Under the pieces are notes generated by a model that saw only the letters and a list, made by a program, of their open reading frames with translations, was not told where the DNA came from and made no database searches. From JAVBUP01 sp031555175 (GTDB taxonomy: Bacteria; Bacillota_I; Bacilli_A; Erysipelotrichales; Coprobacillaceae), in assembly GCA_031555175.1 (NCBI GenBank), contig JAVBUP010000006.1, positions 39,747 to 103,746 of the forward strand: DNA of 64,000 nucleotides. Direction: 5' to 3'. Below are positions 8,562-18,478 of this stretch, in pieces. Numbering within the stretch: position 1 is the stretch's first letter; each line of letters starts with the position of its first letter. The position numbers were made by a program, and so were the translations under genes.

Positions 8562-9515
8562 CTAATTTGATGTACGCATATATGTTATACCTACTGGACT
8601 TGTTACCAATGCAACATGTTCATAATTGTAAGTATATGCACCTGTACCAGACATTGGCACCATTTTTGACAGTACATCTAGTCTTTCTGTAGCAGAAAGT
8701 GGAATCTCTTCAATGAAAGGTAAATTCAATTTTACTGCCTCATATCCGCTGGCAGACTTTGTACCAAAGTGACGAATAGATAGATAGTCGACTGTATTGT
8801 CTTGTAGGTAAACCCACATCGTTAATCTAATCTTATCTTCTGTATCATAAAAATCTATATATGCTTTATAGTTTTTAATCTCCATACTCTTAAATCTAAA
8901 CTTTGCTTCCGCATGATATTGACTCTTTTCTAGATACAATTGTGAAGTAATACTATTGACTAAATTTTTCAAATCATCAAAACCATCTAGAGAAGTAATC
9001 GCGACAAGTGTATCTCCTGTCAGCATATAATGTCTGTCTCCATAGGTCATACGTTCATACTCGATAGCAATCGGGTCGTTATCAATCTCGGAATTATATA
9101 CTCGCTTATCAAATATTATTCTCAGAATACCGCAATACATTTCATCATTTGCCTCTTGTTTTTCTGTTCTTTTATCAATCATTCCAAAGAAAATAGCATC
9201 ATCGCCCACACTAAACTCTCTATTAAGTCTCCCCATTGTTGCATAAAAATTCCATATATTCTTTTCTTTATCTTCAATCTTATAAATAATGTAGGTCTCA
9301 GTTTTATCAATATTCGTAATCTTTCCTTCAACCATGTGTAGCATACCAAGCTTTTCTTCATAGTTAGTAGAATATTCGCTTTTATCAAACTCACTCACAT
9401 AATTTACTTCCCAAGCCTCTGGAACTCTTTCATCAGTTTTACTTTCACCACTACCACCACAACCATTTACTATAAATAAACTACATAAGATTATTATAAT
9501 ATTTAGTTTTTTCAT
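8562..9515 (-). CDS. Lipoprotein of unknown function between ileS and the bacteriocin cassette
   Basis: A 317-residue protein starting at the ATG at 9515. An in-frame ATG 51 bases further up is unlikely because GGGAGAGG precedes the chosen start and the product then begins with a lipobox signal (MKKLNIIIILCSLF... VNGC). After lipidation at Cys the mature protein faces outward. Residues ~50-110 look like an OB-type strand block (MVEGKITNIDKTETYIIYKI). The C-terminal half repeats beta-rich stretches (YKAYIDFYDTEDKIRLTMWV). I do not recognise the family. It has its own terminator and lies inside the segment bounded by the two ileS 3' ends, so it may have arrived with the bacteriocin genes. Confidence 0.8.
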   Translation of the reverse strand: MKKLNIIIILCSLFIVNGCGGSGESKTDERVPEAWEVNYVSEFDKSEYSTNYEEKLGMLHMVEGKITNIDKTETYIIYKIEDKEKNIWNFYATMGRLNREFSVGDDAIFFGMIDKRTEKQEANDEMYCGILRIIFDKRVYNSEIDNDPIAIEYERMTYGDRHYMLTGDTLVAITSLDGFDDLKNLVNSITSQLYLEKSQYHAEAKFRFKSMEIKNYKAYIDFYDTEDKIRLTMWVYLQDNTVDYLSIRHFGTKSASGYEAVKLNLPFIEEIPLSATERLDVLSKMVPMSGTGAYTYNYEHVALVTSPVGITYMRTSN

Positions 9516-9612
9516 ATAAATACCTCTCCCAGTGTTTATTGTATCATATTGAAAGAAAGTTGCCATATAATTTGATTATTTGTCGAGTTTATGTTTGAAT
9601 ACTCCATAGAAT

Positions 9613-9657
9613 TTAAAAGACAATAGTAGATAAGGATATCCTTAAAAGCTATTGTCT
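9613..9657 (-). terminator. Terminator after ileS
   Basis: Stem AGACAATAG/CTATTGTCT with an internal palindromic AAGGATATCCTT segment, followed by TTTAAA on the minus strand, a few bases after the ileS stop. Confidence 0.75.
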
Positions 9658-9664
9658 AATTCGA

Positions 9665-12394
9665 TTATTTGCTTAATACATTATGGCATCTTGTACAGAT
9701 TTCATCATCTGCCATATCTTTGTCATCATATACATTCCAACAACGTTGACAAACATGCCCATTTGACTTAACTACTTCAATATATGAATAATCATACTCT
9801 GTTAAAGTTAAATCTTCTACTACTTCAGCAGATGAAACGATAAATAATTGTTTCAAAGGAGAAACAGTAGCAACTTCCTTATATTCAGCTTTTAAAGCTA
9901 TTTTTAAATTGGCTTCTAAAGACTTTCCTATCAATTTATCAGCTCTTGCCACTTCTAATGCTTTATTAACATCATCTCTAACTTTTAAGAACTTATTGTA
10001 CAAAGCTGTGATTTCTTTTGCATTTTCAACATCAAATGTTGAAGGCTTATCTTCTAATATAATAGATACTTTCTTTTCATCACACTTAAAGAAGTCATGT
10101 ACTTCTTCAGAAGTGAAGGCAAGAATTGGTGATAGCAGTTTATTTAATGCTTTTACATGATGATAAATAACTGTTTGAACTTGTCTTCTACGTTTTGAAT
10201 CAGCTTTTTCAATATATAGAATATCTTTAGTAAAATCTAAATAGAATGAACTTAAGTCATTAACCATGTAATTTGTAATATTTTGTACAACTTCACTAAA
10301 CTCGTATTTATCAAATGCTTTATATGTTTCTGTGATAATATCATTTAATCGTAATATCATATACTTATCTACATCTTCTAAATTATTCACTTCAACAACA
10401 TCATTAGTAGTGAAATCATCCAAATTACCTAGTAAAAAGCGTAGAGTATTTCTAATCTTACGATATGTCTCAGATACTTGTTTAATAATTTCATCTGAAA
10501 TTCTAACATCGTTTTGATAAGCGACACTTGCTGCCCATAAACGTAGAATATCAGCCCCATTTTGATTAACTAATTTAACTGGGTCAACCCCATTACCTAA
10601 TGATTTAGACATCTTATTACCTTTACCATCTAAAACCATACCATGTGATAGCACAGTTTTGTATGGGGCTTTTTGATGTACAGCAACACCAGTTATTAAT
10701 GATGAGTTAAACCAACCACGGTATTGGTCAGAACCTTCGAAATATAGATCCGCTGGATAACCAATTCCTCTTTCACATAATACTGCAGTATGACTTGATC
10801 CTGAATCAAACCATACATCCATAATATCAGTTTCTTTTCTAAACTTACCATTTGGACTTAATGGATTTGTATAGCCCTTAGGTAATAAGTCTTTCACATC
10901 TTCTTTTTCAAACCAAATATTAGATCCATTTTCCCTAAATAATTTGGAAATATGGTCGAAGACTTCTTTTTCCATGATCGGTGTTCCATCTTCACAATAG
11001 ATAATAGGAATTGGCACTCCCCATGTTCTTTGTCTAGAAATACACCAATCACCACGATCACGAATCATATTATAAAGACGAACATGTCCCCAAGGATTCA
11101 ACCATTTTACGCCATCAATTTCTGATAATAACTGTTCTCTAATCTTATCAATTGAGGCAAACCATTGTGCCGTAGCTCTAAAGATAATTGGCTTTCTAGT
11201 ACGCCAATCATGTGGATAACTATGCGTAATCCATTCCATTTTTAGTAATGCACCACAGTCATCTAACATCTTTACAACCGTTTTATTAGCATCATCAACA
11301 TGTTGACCTACTAAGAAATCTCCGGCCTCACTAGTCATACATCCCTTTTCATCAACTGGGCATAATACTTCTAGCCCATATTTCATCCCTACTTCAAAGT
11401 CTTCTACCCCATGACCTGGAGCTGTATGAACACATCCTGTACCTGCTTCTTCAGTGACATGATCTCCTAAAATCACTACAGAAGTACGATCATATAATGG
11501 ATGTTTTGTTGTGATACCTTCTAACTTTCTACCTTTGAACGTTTCAACAACGTCTCTAGTCTCAAAGCCAAATTTATCACAAAGCATATCTTTTAAAGCT
11601 TGTAAGAATACGAACTTACCTTTTTCAGTTTGAACCACTGCATATTCTAAATCTGGGTTTAAACAGATTGCTAAGTTAGCAGGTATAGTCCAAGGAGTTG
11701 TTGTCCAAATAACAAATTTTTCATTATCTGTTAATACTCCTTTGCCATCAACAACATCAAATGCCACAAATATTGTTGGTGATTTAACATCATGATATTC
11801 AATTTCTGCTTCTGCCAAAGCAGACTCACTAGAATATGACCAGTATACAGGTTTTAACCCTTTATAGATCAAACCATCTAATGCCATCTTAGCAAATACA
11901 TCGATTTGGACTGCTTCATATTCCTTTTGTAATGTGATATATGGATGTTTATAATCTGCCATTGTTCCAACGCGAATTAATTGTTCCATTTGCTTGCTTA
12001 CTTGTTCATAAGCATATTCTTCACATTTCTTTCTAAAATCTGCTGTACTCATTTCTTTGCGATTAACACCAAGTTTTTGAATTGCACTTTCAATTGGAAG
12101 ACCATGAGTATCCCATCCTGGAATAAATGGCGTATAGTACCCATTTAAACTCTTATAACGAACTATAACATCTTTTATGATATTGTTCATCATATGTCCA
12201 ATATGCATGTCTCCATTAGCATATGGAGGCCCATCATGCAAAATGAAAGGTGTTTTATCCTTATTTTGATCTACCATTAATTCATATAAGTTCAGCTCTT
12301 TAAAACGCTCAACATAACCTGGTTCTTTCTTTGCTAGATTTCCTCTCATTTCAAAATCTGTTTTTGGCATTAATAACGTATCTTTGTATTCCAT
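9665..12394 (-). CDS. ileS: Isoleucyl-tRNA synthetase
   Basis: Class I synthetase charging tRNA-Ile, about 909 residues. HIGH is in YANGDMHIGHMMNNI, KMSKS is in GNKMSKSLGNGVDP, and the editing domain contains FVIWTTTPWTIPANLAI. The C-terminal zinc ribbon has CQRC and CTRC, the tail that is duplicated at 5222-5310. The start is the ATG at 12394, seven bases after AGGAGGAA; the in-frame ATG 30 bases upstream lies within or just past the T-box terminator. divIVA lies directly upstream, the arrangement common in Firmicutes. Expression should be controlled by the Ile T-box. Confidence 0.97.
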   Translation of the reverse strand: MEYKDTLLMPKTDFEMRGNLAKKEPGYVERFKELNLYELMVDQNKDKTPFILHDGPPYANGDMHIGHMMNNIIKDVIVRYKSLNGYYTPFIPGWDTHGLPIESAIQKLGVNRKEMSTADFRKKCEEYAYEQVSKQMEQLIRVGTMADYKHPYITLQKEYEAVQIDVFAKMALDGLIYKGLKPVYWSYSSESALAEAEIEYHDVKSPTIFVAFDVVDGKGVLTDNEKFVIWTTTPWTIPANLAICLNPDLEYAVVQTEKGKFVFLQALKDMLCDKFGFETRDVVETFKGRKLEGITTKHPLYDRTSVVILGDHVTEEAGTGCVHTAPGHGVEDFEVGMKYGLEVLCPVDEKGCMTSEAGDFLVGQHVDDANKTVVKMLDDCGALLKMEWITHSYPHDWRTRKPIIFRATAQWFASIDKIREQLLSEIDGVKWLNPWGHVRLYNMIRDRGDWCISRQRTWGVPIPIIYCEDGTPIMEKEVFDHISKLFRENGSNIWFEKEDVKDLLPKGYTNPLSPNGKFRKETDIMDVWFDSGSSHTAVLCERGIGYPADLYFEGSDQYRGWFNSSLITGVAVHQKAPYKTVLSHGMVLDGKGNKMSKSLGNGVDPVKLVNQNGADILRLWAASVAYQNDVRISDEIIKQVSETYRKIRNTLRFLLGNLDDFTTNDVVEVNNLEDVDKYMILRLNDIITETYKAFDKYEFSEVVQNITNYMVNDLSSFYLDFTKDILYIEKADSKRRRQVQTVIYHHVKALNKLLSPILAFTSEEVHDFFKCDEKKVSIILEDKPSTFDVENAKEITALYNKFLKVRDDVNKALEVARADKLIGKSLEANLKIALKAEYKEVATVSPLKQLFIVSSAEVVEDLTLTEYDYSYIEVVKSNGHVCQRCWNVYDDKDMADDEICTRCHNVLSK

Positions 12395-12411
12395 CTTTTT
12401 TCCTCCTATAA

Positions 12412-12606
12412 ATAAAAAAAGCATCCTAATATAAGGACGCTCTTGCGTGTTACCACCCTACTTCATATCACCATGTGATATGCACTTGATACTATAACGT
12501 AGTTAACGGGATTGCTCCAACCATTAAGTGATATTCTATAACTATTTTGTCTTGTTTGCACCAACCACAAGCTCTCTTAACTATTTCATTATAAAACGTG
12601 TCTTAA
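12412..12606 (-). promoter_or_regulatory. T-box leader (Ile specifier) upstream of ileS
   Basis: Minus strand: T-box core AGGGTGGTAACACGC, then the terminator GCGTCCT/AGGATGC with a T-run. Further 5' the specifier region AGAATATCAC contains ATC, an isoleucine codon. It begins right at the end of divIVA. Confidence 0.92.
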
Positions 12607-12614
12607 CTAAGTTT

Positions 12615-13070
12615 TTATTTATCTTCTTCATGAATTAAACTATATACTTCTGATTCATCAATCGACGCTAATAAATCACGAGACATTTGCTCAACACTTT
12701 CTCTAAACTCTTTAGCTTGATCTTTAAAACCATTAATCTCAGAATTAAGAGAACGAACATACTCTAATGATTCTTTTAAAATCATATCAGCATTCCTTTT
12801 TGCCTTATCAATTAATTCAGCAGCTTCTTTAATTGCTAATCGAGCAATCTCTTCTTTAGTTTGATGATTTAGAATTATCTCTTCAAGAAGTGCTTCATGC
12901 TTAACAGTAACTTCTGACAATTGATTAGTCAAATCTTCATTTTTAGAATTCAACTCCTCATTAGCAGTAATAAGTTCGAGAATTTTGCTATCAAGTCCAG
13001 AAATAACTTGAGTTACTTGAGATTTTTTATATCCCCTAAACTGTTTTTTAAAGTTGTTTTTATCGCTCAT
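12615..13070 (-). CDS. divIVA: DivIVA-domain cell-division/polarity protein
   Basis: A 151-residue, highly charged and almost entirely coiled-coil protein. The N-terminus FKKQFRGYKKSQV corresponds to the DivIVA membrane-binding and dimerisation motif (normally F....GYd..eV). It is followed by long heptad stretches and a KEAAELIDKAKRNADMIL block typical of DivIVA/GpsB-like proteins. DivIVA senses curved membrane at septa and poles. The position just upstream of ileS is the standard location. The GYKKSQV variant lacks the usual acidic residue after GY, and no other dcw genes are present here. Confidence 0.85.
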   Translation of the reverse strand: MSDKNNFKKQFRGYKKSQVTQVISGLDSKILELITANEELNSKNEDLTNQLSEVTVKHEALLEEIILNHQTKEEIARLAIKEAAELIDKAKRNADMILKESLEYVRSLNSEINGFKDQAKEFRESVEQMSRDLLASIDESEVYSLIHEEDK

Positions 13071-13248
13071 TCTCTCACCACCTGTTCATCCAATAAGTAA
13101 AATAATTATTACATATTTAAGATTTCAATGCAATGATTAAATCGCCTAAATATAAAAATATCTTGGAAAAATACTATTATTCATAAAACACCACTTATAT
13201 TATGCACAATACTCATTTTATTCAACCATAATTAAACATACCATAAAT

Positions 13249-13285
13249 AATAAACAAGGAACTCAGTAGACTTCCTTGTCCAATT
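13249..13285 (-). terminator. Terminator after rlmH
   Basis: Stem ACAAGGAA/TTCCTTGT with a 10-nt loop, then TTTATTATTT on the minus strand. The rest of 13,071-13,294 shows nothing else I can support. Confidence 0.8.
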
Positions 13286-13294
13286 TATAATATT

Positions 13295-13774
13295 TTACTT
13301 GTGATAAGTTTCGTTACTGTTGATTTTAAAAGCACGATAAATTTGTTCAAGTAATATCAATTTCATTAACTGGTGAGGAAATGTAAACTTTGAAAAACAT
13401 AAGCAAAAATTTGCTCTTTCCCTTACTTTATCTGATAGCCCAAGTGAACCTCCGATAGCAAAAGTAATAGTACTCTTGCCATGCAGCATAACTTCGCTAA
13501 TGTGATTTGCAAACATCTCAGAATCTAACATCTTTCCATGTAAGTCTAATAATACTACATAGTCATCTTTATTGATTTTATCTAATATCCTGTTTCCTTC
13601 TCTATCTTTAATCGCTATTTCAATTGCTTCTCCTGCTTTATCAGGTATTTTCTCATCAGCAACTTCCACTAACTCTAGTTTGCAATAGCCACCAATTCTT
13701 TTTACATATTCATTAATGCCATCAACTAAGTATTTTTCTTTAATTTTGCCAACCGTAATTAATCTAATCCTCAT
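13295..13774 (-). CDS. rlmH: 23S rRNA pseudouridine-1915 N3-methyltransferase (RlmH)
   Basis: A 159-residue SPOUT-class methyltransferase that modifies pseudouridine 1915 of 23S rRNA on the assembled 70S ribosome. The start IRLITVGKIKEKY is the family hallmark. The knotted SAM site is formed by VVLLDLHGK, FAIGGSLGLS and the C-terminal FTFPHQLMKLILLEQIYRA followed by HK. The start at 13774 follows GGAGGCAG; four residues of upstream open frame are excluded. The coding region overlaps the 3' end of walJ by 11 bases, and this walJ-rlmH order is common in Firmicutes. Confidence 0.97.
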   Translation of the reverse strand: MRIRLITVGKIKEKYLVDGINEYVKRIGGYCKLELVEVADEKIPDKAGEAIEIAIKDREGNRILDKINKDDYVVLLDLHGKMLDSEMFANHISEVMLHGKSTITFAIGGSLGLSDKVRERANFCLCFSKFTFPHQLMKLILLEQIYRAFKINSNETYHK

Positions 13775-14516
13775 AACTGCCTCCAACTAAAACTAATTCC
13801 TGATCAGCTGCCTTAATAGATAACTTAGTCATATCCACATGTCTTTGTCTAAAAACTCTATCATATGCGCTCAACGCTAACTCTTTAGTGTTAGCTTCTC
13901 TACTAATATGTGCTAACACAATTTCTTTAGTATCTTCACCTAAAACTAAACTAAGGATCATTGCACTATCTTCATTTGATAGATGTCCTTTATCTGATAA
14001 AATCCTGTTTTTTAAATATAATGGGCGAGAAGTATTCATCAACATTTCAATATCATGGTTAGATTCAAAAATATAGTAATCAGCGTTTTTTATATACTGC
14101 ATAGTCATTTCCGAAATATATCCAGTATCAGTGATATAAACCAACTTTTGATTTCCTTTAATAAATACAAAACCTAATGGACTATGAGCATCATGTGATG
14201 TTGAAACTGGAATGATTGTAAGGTCATGCATAAAAAATGGCTGATACCCAATCAAAACATTTCCTTCTTGACATTTATAACTATCCTTCCCTGCATAAAC
14301 AATACATGGATCAAATAGATGAATATTACGGTTGTGATCACTATGATCGTGAGTTAAAAACACAGCCTTTATATCATTAAAACTATATCCATGACTACTT
14401 AACTGATTGGCAATACGTCTTTTAGATATTCCACAATCAACAAGAATGCCATATCCATCGAAATCGATGAATGTGGCATTACCTGCAGATCCACTTGCTA
14501 AAACAATATATTTCAT
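13764..14516 (-). CDS. walJ: MBL-fold metallohydrolase WalJ/YycJ
   Basis: A 250-residue metallo-beta-lactamase-fold protein. The metal site motif THDHSDHNRNI is intact, preceded by ASGSAGNATFIDFDGYGILVDCG at the N-terminus and followed by VSTSHDAHSPLGF, YITDTG and LAHIS. YycJ/WalJ is linked to cell-wall homeostasis and has been reported as an exonuclease acting with mismatch repair. It lies in tandem with rlmH as in other Firmicutes, but the walRKHI two-component genes are not in the window. It starts two bases after the stop of the M23 peptidase gene. Confidence 0.92.
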   Translation of the reverse strand: MKYIVLASGSAGNATFIDFDGYGILVDCGISKRRIANQLSSHGYSFNDIKAVFLTHDHSDHNRNIHLFDPCIVYAGKDSYKCQEGNVLIGYQPFFMHDLTIIPVSTSHDAHSPLGFVFIKGNQKLVYITDTGYISEMTMQYIKNADYYIFESNHDIEMLMNTSRPLYLKNRILSDKGHLSNEDSAMILSLVLGEDTKEIVLAHISREANTKELALSAYDRVFRQRHVDMTKLSIKAADQELVLVGGSYED

Positions 14517-14517
14517 A

Positions 14518-16014
14518 CTAACACCCTAGATAGCTACATGGATTCTTCCATGCCCCATTTAACCATATTTCGAGATGTAAATGCACACCATTGGAAACCC
14601 CAGTATTACCCATCGTGCCAATACGCTCACCTTTAGCCACGACCTGACCAACATTGACAATAGGCCTGCTAACCATGTGCTTATAGATAGTTGTAAAGCC
14701 ATTATTATGATTAATACGGACTTCCCAACCGCCCCAAGGATCCCAACCAGCAAATGTAACTTTACCTCTATCTGCTGCTAGAATTGGCGCCGCACGAACA
14801 TAGCGATCATACATATCTAGTCCTTTATGCCCAGAATAGCAACCAACACGACAAGATATTACTGGGTTAGCAATTGGCCATCTGAATGTACCCGAACCAA
14901 CGCTTGGAACAACTCTTGTTCCAATTCGAAGTTGCGGTCTAACTGGATCTTTAAGAATTGTACTCTTTGTTTCAACCCCAGAGACAATTTCACCATTTTC
15001 ATAGGTTTCTTCAACTGTTACTTCCCTAACTCCATCAGAACCATATGTTACCCAAACTTGTTTACCCTCTAGTAAAGAATCATCACGAATGTATTGAGTG
15101 TCACCACGGTCAATTGTTTGTAATGATTTATACTCTTTTTTTGTTTGTACAGTAATTGGTGAATTATAATATGTAACATTTACTTGTTTTCCAATTTCCA
15201 ATACTTGATCTTGTGAAACAATTTCCGGATTAATTGTTATAAGATTTTGTGGATACATTCCCGCTGCATAAGCAATAGACTCAACAGAATCTCCAACAGC
15301 TACTGTATGATATTCTGCTGCTTCATTGTATCCATAACTAAAATACATAATCAAATCTGTCTCAGTTATTAATATCTTAGATATTGGACCATAACCTTTT
15401 GAAACACTAACTGTTTCTTGAACACCTAATGATAAATAACGACTTCCATATTCATCTGCCTTAAGTGTAGGCGTTGACAATCCTTGCTTTAAATAGCCAT
15501 AACTAGTCGAATCGATAAAATTTAATAGATATTTTTCTTTAGCCTGATTAAACATATTCATGTCTTTTACATAGGCAACATTACCATTTGAAAATACAAC
15601 CTTATTTACTTCAAAAGCATAATCAGCATTTTCATAAAGATAGGCTAATATCTCATCATCCTTATCCTCATACACTGTATTTGTCATTTCCTCATACATC
15701 AAGAAGCTTTCTCCAAGTTTAACAGAAGAATTTGGAAATAAATCTTTGTATTTTTCATTATATACTTCATCTAAATACTTATTTAGTTTCGTTTCATCAT
15801 GAAGATAACCAATCTTACTATTCTTATAATAAATTACATTAATACGGCTCTCTTGACCGTTACTTCCTGTAATTTGTTGATCAATTAACGTTTCTTGCGA
15901 GTCATTTACAATATATGACTCCACTGGCGATGCAAAATATGTGGAAATGAAAAACATTCCACAAGTCAACAAGAGAATAAATAAGATATTAATAAACACA
16001 TTCTTTTTATTCAT
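14518..16014 (-). CDS. Secreted cell-wall peptidase: LysM, G5 and M23 domains
   Basis: A 498-residue exported protein. One N-terminal transmembrane/signal segment (residues ~6-28) is followed by an unassigned ~200-residue region. A LysM repeat (YHTVAVGDSVESIAYAAGMYPQ) comes at ~235-285, a G5 domain at ~290-360, and an M23 metallopeptidase domain at the C-terminus with zinc ligands in SGHKGLDMY and VHLHLEIW. M23 enzymes cut peptide cross-bridges; the intact ligands suggest activity. It heads a short operon with walJ and rlmH. In a spore former it could act in growth or in engulfment; the sequence does not decide. Confidence 0.9.
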   Translation of the reverse strand: MNKKNVFINILFILLLTCGMFFISTYFASPVESYIVNDSQETLIDQQITGSNGQESRINVIYYKNSKIGYLHDETKLNKYLDEVYNEKYKDLFPNSSVKLGESFLMYEEMTNTVYEDKDDEILAYLYENADYAFEVNKVVFSNGNVAYVKDMNMFNQAKEKYLLNFIDSTSYGYLKQGLSTPTLKADEYGSRYLSLGVQETVSVSKGYGPISKILITETDLIMYFSYGYNEAAEYHTVAVGDSVESIAYAAGMYPQNLITINPEIVSQDQVLEIGKQVNVTYYNSPITVQTKKEYKSLQTIDRGDTQYIRDDSLLEGKQVWVTYGSDGVREVTVEETYENGEIVSGVETKSTILKDPVRPQLRIGTRVVPSVGSGTFRWPIANPVISCRVGCYSGHKGLDMYDRYVRAAPILAADRGKVTFAGWDPWGGWEVRINHNNGFTTIYKHMVSRPIVNVGQVVAKGERIGTMGNTGVSNGVHLHLEIWLNGAWKNPCSYLGC

Positions 16015-16047
16015 ATTTTCACCCCATCACATATTATACAATAATAA

Positions 16048-16080
16048 AAGAAAAAAGTCATTCTTGAAATGACTTTTAAC
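16048..16080 (-). terminator. Terminator after pheT
   Basis: AAAAGTCATT/AATGACTTTT stem with a short loop and T-run on the minus strand, overlapping the pheT stop. Confidence 0.8.
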
Positions 16081-18466
16081 CTCTTAGTATCGCTCTATAA
16101 TCCTTTTGTAGACTAGCAATAATAGCTTGTGTTACTTCATTTAATTCATTGTCTGTCAGTGTTTTACTGTCATCTTGTAAAGAGATTGTGAAAGCAATAG
16201 ACTTCTTTCCACTTTCCACATGTTCCCCTTCATAGACATCAAAAACATCAACACCTTTAACTAAAGCTTTGCCTGTACGCTTAATATTTCTAACTAAGTC
16301 ATACGCAGCTACATCTTTATCAACAACAATAGCTATATCTCTAGTAACACCTAACTGCGTTGGTAAAGTAATGTATTTCATTTTCTTAGTCTTTAAATTA
16401 ACTAGGTATTCTAAATCAAGTTCCGCAATATATGTCTCAGCAACATCGTATTTTTTAGCCATTAACGGATGAATTTGCCCAACAATACCAACGATATCTT
16501 TTCCCATACATACATAAGCACTACGCCCTGGATGCATATATTTATGGTCTTTTTCTACTGCTCTTAATGTATAGCGAGTTTCATCAATTCCTAATTGAGT
16601 CAGTACGTCTTCTACATAACCTTTTACTAAATAGTAATCTGCTTTTTTGCTTGATTTTTGCCATAGATTGTAATCCATTTTACCACTTACCGCAATTGCT
16701 AATAATGCTTTTTCTACTTCATTAGAATAGGTATTACTAATTTCATATAAAGCAATATCATTTATATTACGATTTTGATTATAAGAAATGGTTTGCAATA
16801 AGCTAGGAACAATTGATTTTCTTACCAAACTTCGTTCCTCACTCAAAGGAGACATTAACGCAACTGCGTCATTTTTATGGTACACATTGAAATCATCAAT
16901 TATACTTGGACCTACTAGTGTATAAGTTCTAGTTTCACTCAACCCTTTATTTGTTAACATATTTTGAATCATACGTTTACGAGTTTGCATTGTGCTTAAT
17001 CTACCAGTTGTCATAGACATTTTTGGCAATGTAGTAGGCAAATTATCATAACCATAGATTCTAGCAACTTCTTCAATTAAATCAGCTTCTATTGAAATAT
17101 CATTTCTTCTCGATGGAACAACTACACTTACAATCTCACCATCAACTTTATAACTCATTTCTAGACGATTAAATACATCTTTAACTTCTTCTAGACCAAT
17201 ATCAGTTCCTAACAATCTATTTACATGGCTTACGCTTAAATCCACAATTTTCTCTTCTTGAGAAATCGTACTAGCAACTACTGTTTCATATACTTCTTTA
17301 GCATCTGCTAATTCAACAAGTAAATCAGCACAACGAGCTTGCACATATTCAGTCGCACCAGTATTAATAGCATTCTTAATATATCTTTGTGAAGCATCTG
17401 TCAAAAGATTTAAACGCTTAGCGGTATTTCTTAACGCAACTCCATCAAATGTAGCTGCCTCAACAACAATATTTTTAGTATTTTCATCAATCTTGCAATC
17501 ATTAGCTCCAAATACACCAGCCAAACAAGAAACCTTCCCATCAACTGATACAACAACATCAGTCGAAACTACTTCATATTCTTTCTCATCTAACATCGTT
17601 ACAGTTTGTTCAAAACCAGTTTTAATAACAAATTTCTTCTCTACTAACTTATCATAATCATACATATGAATAGGTTGCCCAGTTTCTAACATTACGAAGT
17701 TCCCAATATCAACAATGTTATTGATAGACTTAATTCCTTGAGCAGTTAATATACTCTTCATCCATAAAGGAGATTCCTTAGTCGTAACATTTTTGATTAA
17801 TTTCGCACTGAAATAAGTGCATTTATCAGTAGCAATTTCTACTTCAATTTCACTAGCCAATTCTTTTTGTCCGATAATTTCTGGTATCTTTACACTCTTG
17901 TTGAAGACAGCTGCTACTTCATATGCAAAAGAACTAACAGCTAAACAATCAGCACGATTTGGTGTTAACCCAAGTTCCAAGACAATATCATCTAGCCCTA
18001 AGTACGCTAGCGGATCTTCACCAATTTTTGCATCAGCAGGTAATACTTCTATCCCTGATTTTTGTTCATCTGATAAGAATTTATTATCAACTCCTAATTC
18101 ATTAAGTGAGCAAATCATACCATTAGACTCTTCACCACGAATTACAGAAGATTTAATTATTCCACCTGGTAATACACATCCTGGTTTGGCAACTATTACT
18201 TTTTGACCAGCAGCAACATTTGGTGCGCCACACACGATCTGACTTCTAACACCTAAAGCTATTTCAACATCACATACATGTAAGTGATCTGAATCAGGAT
18301 GATCTTTACAACCATGTACATAACCAATTGTTAAGTCTGATCCTGATGCTAATCGTCTGATTCCTTCTACTTCAATACCAATTGAAGTCACTGCTTTCGC
18401 TAATTCTTCAGGAGTTATCCCATCAATATCAACGAATTTATTTAACCATTTTAAACTTATATCCAT
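16076..18466 (-). CDS. pheT: Phenylalanyl-tRNA synthetase beta subunit
   Basis: A 796-residue beta chain of the heterotetrameric enzyme. The N-terminal OB-fold tRNA-binding domain (CDVEIALGVRSQIVCGAPNV, ~residues 40-150) is followed by the B3/B4 editing region (LELGLTPNRADCLAVSSFAYE), the B5 domain, the core ending in IHPLMAKKYDV, and the C-terminal anticodon-binding FDX-ACB domain (TQLGVTRDIAIVVDKDVAA). Length is normal. It follows pheS by 12 bases and is co-controlled by the Phe T-box. Confidence 0.97.
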   Translation of the reverse strand: MDISLKWLNKFVDIDGITPEELAKAVTSIGIEVEGIRRLASGSDLTIGYVHGCKDHPDSDHLHVCDVEIALGVRSQIVCGAPNVAAGQKVIVAKPGCVLPGGIIKSSVIRGEESNGMICSLNELGVDNKFLSDEQKSGIEVLPADAKIGEDPLAYLGLDDIVLELGLTPNRADCLAVSSFAYEVAAVFNKSVKIPEIIGQKELASEIEVEIATDKCTYFSAKLIKNVTTKESPLWMKSILTAQGIKSINNIVDIGNFVMLETGQPIHMYDYDKLVEKKFVIKTGFEQTVTMLDEKEYEVVSTDVVVSVDGKVSCLAGVFGANDCKIDENTKNIVVEAATFDGVALRNTAKRLNLLTDASQRYIKNAINTGATEYVQARCADLLVELADAKEVYETVVASTISQEEKIVDLSVSHVNRLLGTDIGLEEVKDVFNRLEMSYKVDGEIVSVVVPSRRNDISIEADLIEEVARIYGYDNLPTTLPKMSMTTGRLSTMQTRKRMIQNMLTNKGLSETRTYTLVGPSIIDDFNVYHKNDAVALMSPLSEERSLVRKSIVPSLLQTISYNQNRNINDIALYEISNTYSNEVEKALLAIAVSGKMDYNLWQKSSKKADYYLVKGYVEDVLTQLGIDETRYTLRAVEKDHKYMHPGRSAYVCMGKDIVGIVGQIHPLMAKKYDVAETYIAELDLEYLVNLKTKKMKYITLPTQLGVTRDIAIVVDKDVAAYDLVRNIKRTGKALVKGVDVFDVYEGEHVESGKKSIAFTISLQDDSKTLTDNELNEVTQAIIASLQKDYRAILRG

Positions 18467-18478
18467 CGTGTTTTCCTC

